A DNA stretch of 64,000 nt from Lepturacanthus savala (GCA_030544235.1 CM060470.1:12719356-12783355), one strand, 5' to 3'; counted from the first letter of the stretch, positions 35,341-47,990 are shown. Notes: generated by a model not told the origin, from the letters alone. Made by a program: numbers and translations.

Positions 35341-35481
35341 CTGTCCACCGGCATCAACTTACTCCTACAACACAGAACCACTCATATAAACCCTCACTTT
35401 ACACTTCAACCGCACACACACATAAACACCAGGCTACGCGTACAGATGGTGCACATACCCGGTCACACAAGGAGGAGGTAG

Positions 35482-35522
35482 GCACACACACACACACACA
35501 CACACAGACACACACACACACA
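35482..35522. repeat. (AC)n microsatellite
   Basis: About 40 bp AC tract with one GACAC interruption; further CA-rich words follow to 35640. Confidence 0.93.
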
Positions 35523-36384
35523 CGTGCCGTATTGTACAGTTATTTGCAGGTGTGTGCATGTCATATGCGTGGGTGTGTCTCTATATACACAAGAAGAGCA
35601 CATTACTAGAAGAGGTGTACACACACACACATCACTGCAGTCACACAGAAAAATCCATTAAATGTAGAAAAGCATATGGTCATACTGTGCAAACAATAAA
35701 TCCTCTCCAAGGTTCATCTGCCGGCACACATTTACATACACCCACACAGCCTTACCTCTTCAGATGCATGCATATCATCTCCCAGCAATTATCATCTACA
35801 CTGATGGCTGTGTATGCACATCATTGTCCTCCTTTTATTTCCTAGGCTGGTTTGTTCAAGATGGCATTGCATCAACACCACCTGGAGAAAGTTGTCTATT
35901 AAATTACCAGTATCAATCAGTCCCGATCTGCACTCTTTTCATATAGATAAATGTCATTTTGATGCTCCGTGTTATCTTTGATATGGCACATGAGTGAATC
36001 TGACTCCAAACTGGTTAATGGAATCAACTTCTCTGGTCTAAATGGAGAATAAAACCCTGACTTGTTCTGGATATAATTTGTTATCGTCTTCTGCTCACAG
36101 CACAGCCTCAGTTTGGAGTTTCAAACGAGCGTGAGGTTCATTATAAGAGGTCGGCTCGTTGATCGGTTTGTTGACCGATTGCTGTGCAACATTAATTGGT
36201 CACATAAGGATAGAAGACAGAAGCACAGTGCCTAAATGTTCTCTCATAGACTGAAGCCTAAAAGCCGATTGAAAAGGGAAAAGAAAAAAAAAAGAAACTA
36301 TGCTGAGTGTATTTGTGCCATTTTGCTTCTTCTCTGTCCTCAACTCTGCTCTCTGTGTTGCACCGAGGGCGGGGCTGAGCTCCT

Positions 36385-36389
<5 letters not shown>

Positions 36390-36430
<41 letters not shown>

Positions 36431-36433
36431 ACA
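36390..36433. repeat. (AC)n microsatellite
   Basis: About 43 bp AC tract with one A interruption near the right end. Confidence 0.95.
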
Positions 36434-36744
36434 GATGGATACAGTGACAGTAAAGCAAAAGATAACATTTTACTCGAGATGACAACTACGCTTGTTACTG
36501 TAAGTGCAATAAAACCTTCATGAGCAAAATGCCAACAAATAATTGATCAAACCATCTGTTCAACAAGCATAAACATGAAAGAAAAACAGCTCAGCTCTTT
36601 TCAGCTCCACATTTTACACTCTTTAGTTTAAGCATTTACTGTGTTTTGCCCCCTTCTCTTGCTTCATATAACATTTTTTCCTCCTTCCTCTTTTGCAGGA
36701 ACCATTTTCTCAGCCTTTCTGAGAAATTGGGTTATGCGTGAAAA

Positions 36745-36845
36745 CAGACGACTCATTTACATGCACTCTAGTAACCTGGTTACTGTCTGTTGGAAATATG
36801 GCTTACTTCTAACTATATTAGTCATACAAGATGCAGCTTCCTGAT
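36745..36845. mobile_element. possible MITE related to 32.4 kb
   Basis: CATTTACATGCACTCTAGTA and ACCTGGTTACTGTCTG followed by GATGCAGCTTCCTG resemble the end of the TTTACATGCAC-type fish MITE. Only one side is visible. Confidence 0.35.
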
Positions 36846-36849
36846 GCAT

Positions 36850-38050
36850 TCGTTTTAGAGTGCTTCTGTATATATGTGTCAGATTATTTGGATTGACAAC
36901 ACAGTGATGTGGACAGGCTCTGGAGATGGAACACAGCGTTTTCACACAGCTTGAATTTTATATAATTAAATATTCAACTGAAGAAACAGACTTCAGAACA
37001 TCCAACATTTTACACGTTTCCTTTCCTTTTATTCTGAAGTTTATCCTGCTTTGTTTTTTTGTCTGTCTCAATATTATTAATGGACCTCTGATTGGCTGAT
37101 TTGAATGACAGCAACTCTAGAGTGGTGACTCTAGACCACAACTTAACGATTCATTTTAAGTCACAGTTCCTAGATACAAGATGTATCCAGCATTTCATTG
37201 TGGATTGAGGCAGTATTAATATAACACCTAGACCTTCTTATAGTCAACAAGCAATTCAAAATGTCACTTACTACAACAAGGGACGTTTGAGGGTGCTCAT
37301 TTCTACCCGTTTCTAATGCCAGTAATAGATACATTAGTAGAGAGACTGTTAAAATGTGAGTAATCTTTCTGCTCACCATAACCCCCGCTCTCAATCAGTG
37401 ATGAAGCCACATAATTACAGTAACTGTAAGGAGTTTAGCGATCAGATAATGCAGACCTTCCCACCACTATTTTTTTGTCAGGTGCCATAGCATGAAGGAA
37501 TGTGCTCTGTACGTGGAGAATATGCAACTGTAACAACTATACTGTGGCTCCCATCCACTGTTATTGCAGAGAGAGAATTTTAGAAAATAATCCAGACTTC
37601 CAAGAAAACTATGAATACACACACACACGAATTCAGTGTAAACATTTTATATATTTGAGCACACATGCCTGACAACATGCCCCACTGCCAGCACATGTGG
37701 GTGTATGCACATGCTTCTGCTTTCAAAACCTGTTTGATGGAATGACAGAGCACAGAGCCATCGAGGCCTCTTTGCTGGCTTTCTGTTCAGCTTAACGTTA
37801 ATTACAAGGATTATTCTCCTCCTCGTTGTCCCTCTGAGCTCTATGGAGTCAGGTAAGAATACAGACAGTGTATCGGGGATAACACCTTGGCCGGAAGGGC
37901 TCAGAGAGAGTCCTGTTAAATTAAATGTGCCAAAAACTTGACTTGCATTTGCAGTTGGATGCATGGATAAGCAATTTCATATTATCAATTATTTGGCATT
38001 TCCTTGGGTCCTGTATGTGTAACTAATTATTTCATCTCCCTGTAATCCCA
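36850..38050. other. gene-free stretch
   Basis: Unique AT-rich sequence. A 105-codon minus-strand frame (37647-37964) has no motif. No RNA gene seen. Confidence 0.5.
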
Positions 38051-38054
38051 GTTT

Positions 38055-38385
38055 GGGAGAAGCTCTCGCCAAGTCTGGCTGAAGTGGCTGCAAGATTGAA
38101 TCCTGGCCCTTAAGGAGCAGATGCTGTGGTATGAGATTCCCCATTGTAAACCTGAAATTAATAAATGCTTTCCCTGTGACTGCTATGGAGTATTTAAGAA
38201 AATTGGCCAGCGTGCGTGCATGCAGTTGTGTTAGTATGTGTATTATATGTGGGTATGCATTGTCGAAGCAATTGAATAAATGGGCATTTAATTGGTTTTG
38301 CAGAGAGACACATTTTGTGGGGATAAACAGATTTCTTTGTTTGCTGGCGTCAAAGATGACAGCGCAGAGATAGTCAAATGCAGCT
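38055..38385. promoter_or_regulatory. candidate conserved non-coding element
   Basis: Complex repeat-free sequence with CTGAAATTAATAAATGC, CATTTAATTGGTTTTGC, GGGGATAAACAGATTTC and GCTGGCGTCAAAGATGACAG (a LEF/TCF-like TCAAAG core next to TGACAG, a TALE-factor core). No coding frame is supported. Confidence 0.35.
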
Positions 38386-38474
38386 CCATTTGTTCAGCAG
38401 CACAGTGACTCACGCAGAGGCAAAACAGTTAAAATACCGATGGTTGTTTTTTTTATTTTTTCGAAAAGGGTTGG

Positions 38475-38512
38475 TCTGCGTTCTTTTGGAATCTTATCCA
38501 AAAGAACGCAGA
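38475..38512. repeat. perfect hairpin, 16-bp arms
   Basis: Arms TCTGCGTTCTTTTGGA (38475-38490) and TCCAAAAGAACGCAGA (38497-38512) are exact reverse complements over a 6-nt loop ATCTTA. No transposon end or promoter explains it. It has a CpG in each arm. Confidence 0.93.
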
Positions 38513-38599
38513 AATTTAGAACTCCCAAATGTATCTATACAACTGTGGATTATCATTATACAGTTATCATTATAAAGCAGTGGCGATTACGTATTATTT

Positions 38600-39020
38600 A
38601 CAGACATCCCAAGTTCCAAAAAGTAATTTCAGGGAGATGTTTGTCATTTATCAAGATGTTTAACGGAACTTCTGGGAGACTTGGCCGAATGTTAGCATTG
38701 ACCTAGCCGACCTCAGACCTAGCCGAGTGTGATTGCACTATCGAACAAAAAGTAATTAAAACTAGAACAACAACAACAATAAGAACAAGGAAACTTTAAT
38801 ATTTATAGAACAATGAAATACGTGAGTGTGATTTATTTACAGTGTAAGAGTGAATTATTTCACTCTGGAAAGGCCAACAAATAGTCTCTGTTTTTCAATT
38901 GACTTCACATGGAAAATCTGCGATGGGACTGAAATCATTCAGCTGAGGTGACGTCATGCAGACATCCCAAGTCTCCTGGAAGTTCTTGAGAGTGGCTCCA
39001 TGATGCCCGAGAGTCGGGTA
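38600..39020. mobile_element. interspersed repeat C with inverted ends
   Basis: ACTTCTGGGAGACTTGG (38668-38684) and CCAAGTCTCCTGGAAGT (38967-38983) are inverted with one mismatch, 282 bp apart. The phrase CAGACATCCCAAGT occurs at 38601 and again at 38960 in direct orientation. The words 'CATCCCAAGTCTCC(C)GGAAGT' and 'CCCGAGAGTCGGGTAA' are shared with a repeat found in many fish genomes. A relative is likely at 43.49 kb. Family not named. Confidence 0.5.
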
Positions 39021-40525
39021 AAAGAGAGTCAATAAAATGTTAATACAGTTGCACAAATTTGGCCATTTATTTTTTGACAGGGCAGGGGAAGTTCACTTGT
39101 AGTCTTAAAGAAATCGCCACTAATATAAAGTCCCTGTGCACTCAAAAATGTGTTTTGCTTTTTCTTCCTATAGATCAATGTGCGAGCTTAACTGTGCGGA
39201 ATGATGTGCAGAATTTGACAGTAGGAGGAGATCTCCATTCATCTGCTAAATGGGGAAGTTTCTCTGAGCTTATTGAAAAATCCAACTATTAATTGCTTAC
39301 CTGCAAGTACGATTTGTGACATCACACCGTGTGGAAGCCAATCATGGTCCAGTATTCATATTAGTGTTATATTAGTGTTATGTGACACCTAAAGCCACCA
39401 GTGTAAAAACACTGAGAATGCCCTTTACAGTCAAGTAGAAGACATCAACTTATATCATTAACTTATTTCTATATATGTCTGGATGGGATCTTAAAGCTGA
39501 AATGAATCTCAAAGAGCACAAAATCTCCTTTGCAAGAGACAAGAGAATAAGAAGTTACATAATACACCGGACACAATAAGATGGCTCATTGACATCACAA
39601 ATACACTACTTGAAACAGGCACAAATATAATGAAGAATATCAGCTGGAACAACTTTAAAGTCCTTCAGAGGAACAAATGTGTAACTAAACTAATTTGCAA
39701 TTCATTCTAGTCTTGAGGCGCCTGGAACCAGTCTGTCCCAGCTCATAGATGTACGAGTTGATCTGACATTATGTTTATCAACAGTTAAATAACTAATTTT
39801 TACATAACTGCCATCGGTGAATGAGGTAGCTGTTAGCTGTTATGAATCAGATAGCACTGTGGTGCCGTAGATAGAATCTGGAGGTTTAATGGTGGCGACA
39901 GCATGAGCCTACAGGACATCTCTACCATAAACCCAATGTGGACAGTATGGTAGTTTGATGATAGAAAGTGTTTTCTGTTCTGAAAAGAGAAACAAGCTCT
40001 GTTCCAATAAAAAAATCCAATTACTTTTTTTTTTGCTTTCTGAGTGAGATGTTGTAGGACATCTCAACAGATAAATGATTCTTAACCAAGGCATCAGCAG
40101 ACTACATACAAATCCATAACACAAAACAAAACAATAAAGACTGAACAATGGGACCAAATCAACTGACTCAACAAGTAATCAGTGTTTTTTTTGTGTGTGT
40201 GTGTGGTTTTGCCTCTTTCTCTGTTTGACAAAACAACTCTATTGGGGAAGTGGAGCAGAAAGCTATCACATCAATACACCACAGAATTGCAATTTTATTT
40301 TGCCTCAGCTCAGAATAAGTTGTGTAAATGCTCTGATTCTCCACATTTGACCTCAACAACTTCTGTCATGCTTGAGCAATCATTCTGAAACGAGACTCGG
40401 TCAAAACCTCTGTGATATATTGCTGGGCTGTGTACAGTATGAAACACTGGGATTTTAATTTATTTGTCCATCACCTGGTTACCATCAAACATGGACATTG
40501 CCAACATTTTTGAGATAGTTGTTGT
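39021..40525. other. gene-free stretch
   Basis: Unique AT-rich sequence. One donor-like CAG|GTAAGC reads on the minus strand at about 39302 (exon side right), but no matching acceptor or frame was found, so no exon is called. Confidence 0.4.
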
Positions 40526-40529
40526 TATG

Positions 40530-40605
40530 CAAGTTTAAGTTTACTTATTTGTATAGCACTTGCCACAAGGTACTGTACACATAAAATACATTACACAAGA
40601 ACTTA
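40530..40605 (+). mobile_element. LINE-derived fragment
   Basis: TTTACTTATTTGTATAGCAC followed by CAAGGTACTGTACACATAAA matches the fish phrase TTATTTGTATAGCACTTTTC...AAAGTGCTTTACATA, which marks the start of the same kind of LINE-derived repeat seen at 31.8-32.4 kb. Confidence 0.5.
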
Positions 40606-41165
40606 GAGTAGAGGCTATTCTGCCTTTGTAAGAAAGGTTTTGCATTATGATTTGGGTAATTATTCATTCCCACAACCCAGAAAATAATGCAGTTACTATC
40701 AAGTTAATCATTAATATCAAATGTAAAAGACCCAATTCACTGTGTTGCATGTCTGTAAGATATGTTTTACTGTATATTGTTGTTATTTTAGTTGCAGTAC
40801 CCATCTGTCCAAGATGGTTTGACCCATTCGCATGTGTGCGGATCACATGCTGACAGGGTTCCATGCATGGCTATAGCCACCACTGAGGACACCAAGGTCA
40901 TGACCTCAGATTTCATTTTATTTTTTCCCTTAGGCTACATTTCAGCAAGTAAAAGTGCTGAAACGAAGCTGAAAAAGCTTAAAATCGAACATAAGTTGTA
41001 ACGTTATCACCAACTGCAGGTCTACTTTTAGAACAATGCATTTGAATGAATCAGAGGATGCAACGTAAGAGGCTGCATCAATCAAAGTTAGCGTTTCTTA
41101 CAGCAAGAAAGGCAAAGGATGACCAGGCAAAGAGGAGGAAAGGTAAAAATTGTAATATTCCATGA

Positions 41166-41169
41166 GATA

Positions 41170-41200
<31 letters not shown>

Positions 41201-41222
41201 TACACACACACAAACACACACA
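41166..41222. repeat. (TA)n(CA)n compound microsatellite
   Basis: TA tract of about 24 bp passes into imperfect CA repeats of about 33 bp. Confidence 0.95.
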
Positions 41223-41565
41223 CTTTAGCCTGATTATAACTTAGTATGCCAGTATATTGTATATACATAGAATGCTGACCTTGGCATTGAAAAATCCTGC
41301 CTACGGCCCTGGTTCCATGGTTAGCACAGTTAGTTTATAAGCTAGTTAGCTGCTGTATTCTCTATAGATAGCTGAAGACAGCTCATTGCCTCTGGAGCCA
41401 AACACCTGAGATCACATTCAATTCAAATTATAATTAATGGGGTCTGCATGTCATCACCAGCATGTAAGACTGCACAGAATCTGGACTCACTCTGTCTCAT
41501 CTCCCTGTGTACGGTGTTTTTTGTTTCGTCTCTGTGTCTCGCTGTCTTTCTCTCGTCTGTCACTC

Positions 41566-41722
41566 TCTCTCTCTCTCTCTCTCCCTGGCCTGGCTTCTGA
41601 GAGTCGAGGGAGACAGACGTGGTCTTTGACTGGAGCGGTGATGCTATCACTGCCTGCTACACAGGCCTGGCTTTGTTTTCTTCCTCCTCCTCCTTCTCCT
41701 CCTCCTCCTCCTCTCCCCTCTG
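41566..41722. repeat. CT and TCC low-complexity tracts
   Basis: CT dinucleotide run (about 41564-41583) and a TCC/TTC-rich run (about 41679-41718). They produce Ser-rich and Glu/Gly-rich spurious frames. Confidence 0.9.
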
Positions 41723-41739
41723 CTTTCGCTGCTCTCACT

Positions 41740-42000
41740 CGCCAGGTTTCCCGTTGCGCATGGAATTTCTGAAACATGGAATAATGAGAGGTGTAAATCA
41801 AGACAGAGAAAATCGGCAGTTTTCTGAAATTCTCAGGGGGGAGAAGTCGGTCAGAGAAAATAAAGGAGAGCTGCAAAGCGGCTTCTTTGAAAGAGGAGTG
41901 AAATTCATGATTACCTCACCTGCTAAGCTTTTGGAAAGTTTTGAAGGACTAAAGGAAATTCATTTCAGAGCCACAGTGGGAAGCGTCACGTGAACCTTTG
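41740..42000. promoter_or_regulatory. candidate conserved non-coding element
   Basis: Complex sequence including CATGGAATTTCTGAAACATG, GGAATAATGAGAGGTG, TCGGCAGTTTTCTGAAATTC and GTGAAATTCATGATTACC. A 124-codon plus frame crosses it (41619-41993) and reads FERGVKFMITSPAKLLESFE near its end, but it begins in the Ser-rich TCC repeat and no domain is recognised. Enhancer rather than exon is the better guess. Confidence 0.3.
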
Positions 42001-43480
42001 CCCTCTATTTAAACTGTCACATCTATAAATGATAAAGCTCCCTCACACTTCCCAAATTCAAAGGTCATTGTCTCACTGAGCTGAACAAACTGCACTAAAA
42101 GAGAAAACACTCTAGAGTCCAAGCAAATCACCCCAAACAAGTGTGCAGACACCCTATGAATATAAAAGATAACTCAAGCATCGAGCGACAGGAGATAAAA
42201 GCCACATGAAAACACAGGAAAGCGAGGAGAGTATCCTCTGATGATTCTGTCTCAGTGGACAGACCGAGACAAAGACAGAGAGCACATATACAAGAATAAA
42301 CTGAATCAAAATAAGGGAGCAGGAGGAAGCAGAGAAACTGCTTCATCACTGCTTGCCCTGCTGTATTCACCATCATCACTCACTCCTCTCTATATTGACT
42401 CATCCCGGTGGTGGGGAGTAAATGGTAAGCAAGTTTCCATTACTGCAGTGGCATCGCAATTGTTTAAAGCCATGCAACAATGCTGCAATGTAAACAAAAA
42501 AAGCCTCACTTTTAACTGTTTTCATGCAGATGTTACTTGCTGTACATTGTGAAATATAGAGTGCTGTTACAACTAAACTTATGTGTAATGGAGACTTAAG
42601 ACACAATGGGTTTCAGTCATGATTTTTATGCACGTCTAATAGAAAATACCTTTACATTTAATTAATATAGCTTGCTGCACAGCCTGTGTAATGGCTCATG
42701 TTCTTATGTTTTAGGCTTCATGTCCATTTTCCTATGTTTATTATGTTAAGAGATTTATTTATATCAAATCATATGACAAGACCACATCAATCAATAGTCT
42801 GTGCATTAGTCCAGCCCCAAGCCTATTGGTCCCTATGAAACTTTGAGGAAATAACTGAACCTTTGCATTTCCATATGAAATATCCATATGGTACAGGATA
42901 TGCAGCAGAATGCTGTATGTGGGATAATAATACACCTCACCCAGTGCGGTGGTGTACTGTAGCTGACAGATGTGAGCCACTGATGTGAACACACAGAATT
43001 CATGATTCATGACATTCGTTGCCCCCTCCCAATTTCCTCCCAGGGTCACAACTTTTGTTTTTTTTTTCCCTTTTCGCCATCACAACCCGTTTCTGGCACT
43101 GTACAGTAAGTGTAAGCTCTAGAACTGTAACTCCCGTCTCTACCCAGACATCAATAAAGCTACACCGGTTGTTTTCCAGCATGCTGTTCAGCGAGCAAAT
43201 AGATGGAAAGAGAAATGGAGACTTCATTGAGAAAGAAATACTGGAGGGAGTGAATGTAAATTTTAGACATATTGAAGTAATATTCTATCAACATGTGTTT
43301 GCTGGTCTTTACATTCTTTAGAAAAACAAAAATAGTGACTGGATGAATATTACTTTACACCAGAGGGGGAAATTATTCTGTATTCTGTCCCAATTCTTAA
43401 AATTAAACATCAAATTTAATTAAATTAATCTTTTCCTGTGTAGTCTATTTATATTATTTAGTTATTTTTTTCATTCTTAC
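42001..43480. other. gene-free stretch
   Basis: No supportable exon or RNA gene in this AT-rich stretch. Confidence 0.5.
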
Positions 43481-43481
43481 A

Positions 43482-43550
43482 ATCCACCCTCAGGTTTCCA
43501 AAACCTCCCAATTTTTCAGGTCTCAAGGATGGCAAGTATGTTGGCGTGTT
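43482..43550. repeat. possible repeat C relative
   Basis: CCTCCCAATTTTTCAGGTCT and CAAGGATGGCAAGTATGTTG resemble fish phrases with TCTCCCGATTTTTCGG...CAAGGTTGGCAAGTATG that accompany the 'CATCCCAAGTCTCCCGGAAG' repeat. Confidence 0.35.
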
Positions 43551-44029
43551 TTAATAGTTTTTAAATGGAGGTGTATGACACAGAAAGACCCATGAGATAT
43601 ACCAGACTATGGATACAGAGTAGTTTTTGGTCTTTTCATGTGATTTGTTGTTTGGGACAACACACAGCACTTTCATATTCATTATGTTTTGGCTGGACAA
43701 AAGTCATTTTTCTCCCAAAATTGATATCAAAACCAATTCCAGCTTTCCCCCTAAGAAAAATTACTTCACTGACAGAATTGAATAGATAAAAAAAACAACA
43801 ACAACAAAAAAAAACCTTTAAATGTAGTTCCTGTTTTTTGTTACGGTTATAAAATGTTGCAAATATCCCTTCAAGTGAAAATAACGCCCACAACTATTGC
43901 GGCCGAATCTGAGATAACAATAATGATACCAGGGAGGTTATTTATTATATTATTCAGACTTGGCAAAGCTCCCTAAAGAGCCACAGAATATATTATACAA
44001 CTATTTTTACAAGTCAGGGATAGTAGCCT

Positions 44030-44400
44030 TATGACAAGCAGATTGACGTTGACATGTAAAGTCGGCGGAGTTCCCCTTTAAAGACGGTGACACAAAACAG
44101 CTCAGCACATAAATCAGCAGGCGGATTAATCTATACGCTCCCTCTCACATCCTGCATACATTATTATCAAACAGAAAGCTTTGACCTATAAGTAGCTATT
44201 GTAATTTGAGTTATGATCCTAAAGATCTTCCCTCCCTCCCCTTCTCTCACCTCCAGTTTGATGCAGATTATCTATACATGAGCGTACAAAAACCAGGTTA
44301 TACCTCCCGGAGAGCATTTTTAAATTCACGCTTAAACTGGGTTATACACCGAGGTAGGATCCATGAAAACTGTCACCATGACAAATGATCTCACTTATCA
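44030..44400. promoter_or_regulatory. candidate conserved non-coding element
   Basis: Non-repetitive sequence with GGCGGATTAATCTATACGC (paired-type TAATC core), CATACATTATTATCAAAC and CTTTGACCTATAAGTAGC (a CTTTGACC nuclear-receptor or TCF-like site). The left edge (GGCGGAGTTCCCCTTTAAAG) may instead belong to an interspersed repeat. No coding frame is supported. Confidence 0.35.
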
Positions 44401-45840
44401 GACCTTACGAACATCTATTAAAAGAAAACGAGGAAGGAAAAAAAATAATAATAAAACAGGAACACTTTGTTCTGGGATTTGAACGTCTTTGTTTTGCCAC
44501 ATACATGCTTGTTATGCACATATGTGTAGATAGATTACTCCAGGAATGTTCTCATTCCTGTAACATAACACAGATGTTAATGCTGGACTGCATCAGTGCA
44601 TGAAATGATCGATATGATCTTCACTGGAACGGGATCTGAATGCTTAATGCCAGGATCAGCAATAAATAACACTGTAATCTTTTCAAAATCTCTTCTTTCA
44701 ACACATATTGACAGACATTAACAATAAACATTGTTTGACCTGCTTTGTCCTTCAGGATTCAATTGGTGATTATTATTTTATTGTTATATTTAACTCTTAA
44801 AAAAGGCATTATGTAGCATTGTGACTTCTTAGTTTATCACAAGAAAATGGTACCATTGTACATAGCCACACTGCTGCAGATGGTCTACCATCACAAGAGA
44901 GTAAAACCTAGCTTGATAGTGTTAAAAAAGGTCAATACATTTTGGAATCGTTGCCATAATAATCCTCGTAACTTCTGCACAGACAGCAGATTGGCATTAG
45001 GAGATGACAGAAACAATAAACAGGAGAAAGATAGAATAAGACTAGAAAAGTCTTGATTATTTTTGTTACGGTCTGTGTACATCTTTTCAGCATCACTGTC
45101 AGCTCTTATCTGTCATGCTTGGGTTCCACCCTCCCTAAAATTAGGCAAACTGTGTTCCAAAACCATCAACTTTAAGCATCAGCGCAGACTAATGATATTT
45201 AAAAAATAATAATAATAATACAGAAAAAAACTAGCAGATGCCATCATGGAACAAACAAAATTAAAGTATAAATTCCTCCCTTTTGGCAGTCTGAAGAACA
45301 TGACATTTAATTCAAATCGATTGTAACCTTTTTATAATATTACCGAGAGTAATGGCACATCATTGATAGTCTGTGCATTGTTTTCGTTGTGAGAAACAAA
45401 GCATTGTTTCCCTAATCTTTATATCTGGTGGAACTGCAAATAAGAACTCGCAAACTGAACTTTTATCCTGTGATTTTGTTCCTAAGTTTAATTTATGTTG
45501 CTCCATATTTCCTGCTACTACTTCATCATGAAGTAGCATGAAAGATACATTATATGTTTATATATAGTAATTACTATCTGGGTCTATTCCATATACAGCA
45601 CTGTTTCCCATCTGTCCGACCAGGAAGAGGAGATACCTCCCCCGTTGCTCCTCTTGAGCTTTCCTTCATTTTTCCCCATTGACTTTTGTCCAACACAGCT
45701 GCCTCCCTATGAGATCTCCACCAGACATGTCAGGAGCTCACTCCAAAACATGAAACACTCTTGTGCAGGCTTCAGTGGAGGGGAATAGTGAGTGACCACA
45801 CCATAAGAGATGCAGTACCTTGCCTTAGTTGCTCTTTTTT
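44401..45840. other. gene-free stretch
   Basis: AT-rich unique sequence with a short AAT-triplet run near 45205-45220 and a 19-bp palindromic word CTACTTCATCATGAAGTAG near 45518. No exon is supported. Confidence 0.5.
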
Positions 45841-45845
45841 CACAG

Positions 45846-45959
45846 GGCGTGGTTGTGAACAAGGCAACGGCGGGTTGTGTGGGCTTTTACCCCTGCTGGA
45901 TGAATGGCAGCTGTCTGATCCAATTCTACAAGAAGAAAGTCAAAGTCAAGTCATTAGAG
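45846..45959 (+). other. candidate internal exon (unverified)
   Basis: The segment is preceded by a strong acceptor (TTGCTCTTTTTTCACAG, ending 45845) and followed by a good donor (TTAGAG|GTGAGG, GT at 45960). It is exactly 114 nt, so phase-neutral. Frame 1 encodes 38 residues without a stop, including GCVGFYPCWMNGSC and QFYKKKVKVKSLE, mostly with G/C-ending codons. Frame 3 is also open (GCEQGNGGLCGLLPLLDEWQ), so the coding frame is not decided. No homologous protein is recognised and no partner exon was found on the plus strand. It may be part of a lncRNA, a relic, or a coincidence of splice-like signals. Confidence 0.25.
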
Positions 45960-46037
45960 GTGAGGAGGTCCTGCAATCATGCTGGGCTGTCTGTGAGTCC
46001 AGACAGATGACTTGCTCACTAGAACTCTTTCTCTCTC

Positions 46038-46060
46038 CCACACACACACACACACACACA
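46038..46060. repeat. (CA)n microsatellite
   Basis: About 22 bp CA tract following CT-rich DNA. Confidence 0.9.
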
Positions 46061-47990
46061 GAAAATACACCTACCCACATCAATTATCTGTCCATCCCTC
46101 AGTACGCAGTCTCAGTTGGAAGGTGTGTATGTGTCTAGCATATGATTGTGCCAGGGTTGGTAGGGATTGGAGAGAGGATCAATGGTGGAGCTCAGTCAGC
46201 CATAGCCACGGACTGTCAGACACCGACCTTTCAAACACTCGACGGATGGATTGGTGTATCAGTAGGTGGGAAGGCTCTTCCACACACTTTCTTTGCAATC
46301 ATTTTCAGGTTCACAGTCTTTTTTTCAGAAACCCAATGGGACCAAAAAGCAGCTTTTTTTCCTGCCACCATTGACACCATTTGATGGACAATCATGTTTT
46401 TGGAATATTATCTTGAAAACGTGTAATAGCTGCTTAAAATGTGAAACTTTTCCCATTAAAGTGTAGAATCTGTATTGTTTTATAACAACACAGTAGGGGG
46501 CTGTCAGTAAGTAACATGTTGGCTGTGTCTTATAGTGACGAAGCTAGAGAGAATTATTATCAATCTGCAGATTCCTTCAGATGTACAGTGCTTCATAGCA
46601 AGTTTCAGCTCATTGTTAAGCTGTCCACGTATAACTTTACTCTCAATGCTATCACAGGCGCTCTCACATAGAAAAAGCTCTAAAAGTACAGCGTACACTA
46701 CCTGCTCAGAACCAAACCCTAACCACTCACAGTTAACAATTAGCTGTTGAACATAGAGGAGAATTTAACAGATGAAGACATAGATATTTCCCTTAGAAGT
46801 ATGAATATGTGACTTAGATTTATTGGTGGTACAGAATCACGACTCCAACAGAATGTTAACTGTTCTGTAACTGCTGGATGTGGAAATAACCAACAATCAG
46901 TAACAAGTTCAACATATCAGCTTTAAAGGTGACGGTATGTCTTAACCTGCTGAAAACTAGTTGAGAACTAGTAAAATATAGTTCATGAAGGTTTAAACAA
47001 GCTGACTTCTGTCTACACATGTCTTCAATTTGTATGTTAGCTTGTGTGGTGTTGTATGTTATGATTTAAAAGTATTGAGAGCATCCCCCGGGATATTTTA
47101 ATCAAACTTGAGTAATTCATTGCTTTTCATCCACTCTGTGTGTGTGTGTGTTTTCATCTGTATTTTGTTGACATTCCATTTGCATTGTTTCACTGTGCAA
47201 ATACACCCACGACTTGGTTAAGCTCAAACTGACATTGAACCGCTGTTAGTATTACATCACAGCAAAAGGATTTTGATTTTTAACTTACCACAGAAAAAGA
47301 AGCAGATGCTCAATTAACAATGGAACAGAATCATGGAAATGATTCAAGGCCTATAGGAGTCAACCTGCTGTAGAGTGGCTGTTACATCTGCCCACAGAAT
47401 CCACATGGTGTGGTTGGACATTTATCACAGCTAAGCTCAAACACAAAAATCCTGGCGCACTCAGTTAATATCAATACTTAGATTAAGATCTATGTGTATA
47501 TATTAGCAGCATGTAGGAAAAATGTAGCAAAGAGACAGTTTTGTCTGGTTTTGTGTCATTGGAACCAGATAATTAAAGTAGGTCTGATGAATATTTATTA
47601 CCAATGAACCAAAACACTATATAATGTGAAAGGTTTTGCTCAAAGTAACAAACCCACAAAGAAAAAATATACAGTCATATATACAGCTCATATAAGAGCT
47701 GGTGGAGACCAAAACAGAGCTAAAAAGGGAGTGACTATTAAGACTAATATTCAACTAGTGGCCAGAAACATGACCCAAATGAATAATAATAATGCTCCTA
47801 TTTTAGACAATCAAATAGCTTAGGGTTTTTCTTGTTTACACCATATATTGATAATATTCAGACTGAGTAATGAAAAGGGACCTTGGCTGTGACACCACCC
47901 CCCTCCCACATGTCCAATATCTTGAGTTAATCAACCCTAATCACACACTGTACCTCTCTAGGAGCCCAGTATGAGATTTGACCCCCTTTT
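46061..47990. other. gene-free stretch
   Basis: Short open frames without domain signatures; no RNA gene, CNE-like block or transposon could be assigned. Confidence 0.5.

Noticed and set aside
39295..39370. Minus-strand donor CAG|GTAAGC at about 39302 as an exon of the right-hand gene
   Set aside because: No acceptor with a pyrimidine tract at a reasonable distance and no open frame; isolated donors are common by chance.
41619..41993. 124-codon plus-strand frame with a plausible-looking end
   Set aside because: The first third is poly-Ser from a TCC repeat. The rest has no domain and no splice sites at its edges. Enhancer-like texture is a simpler reading.
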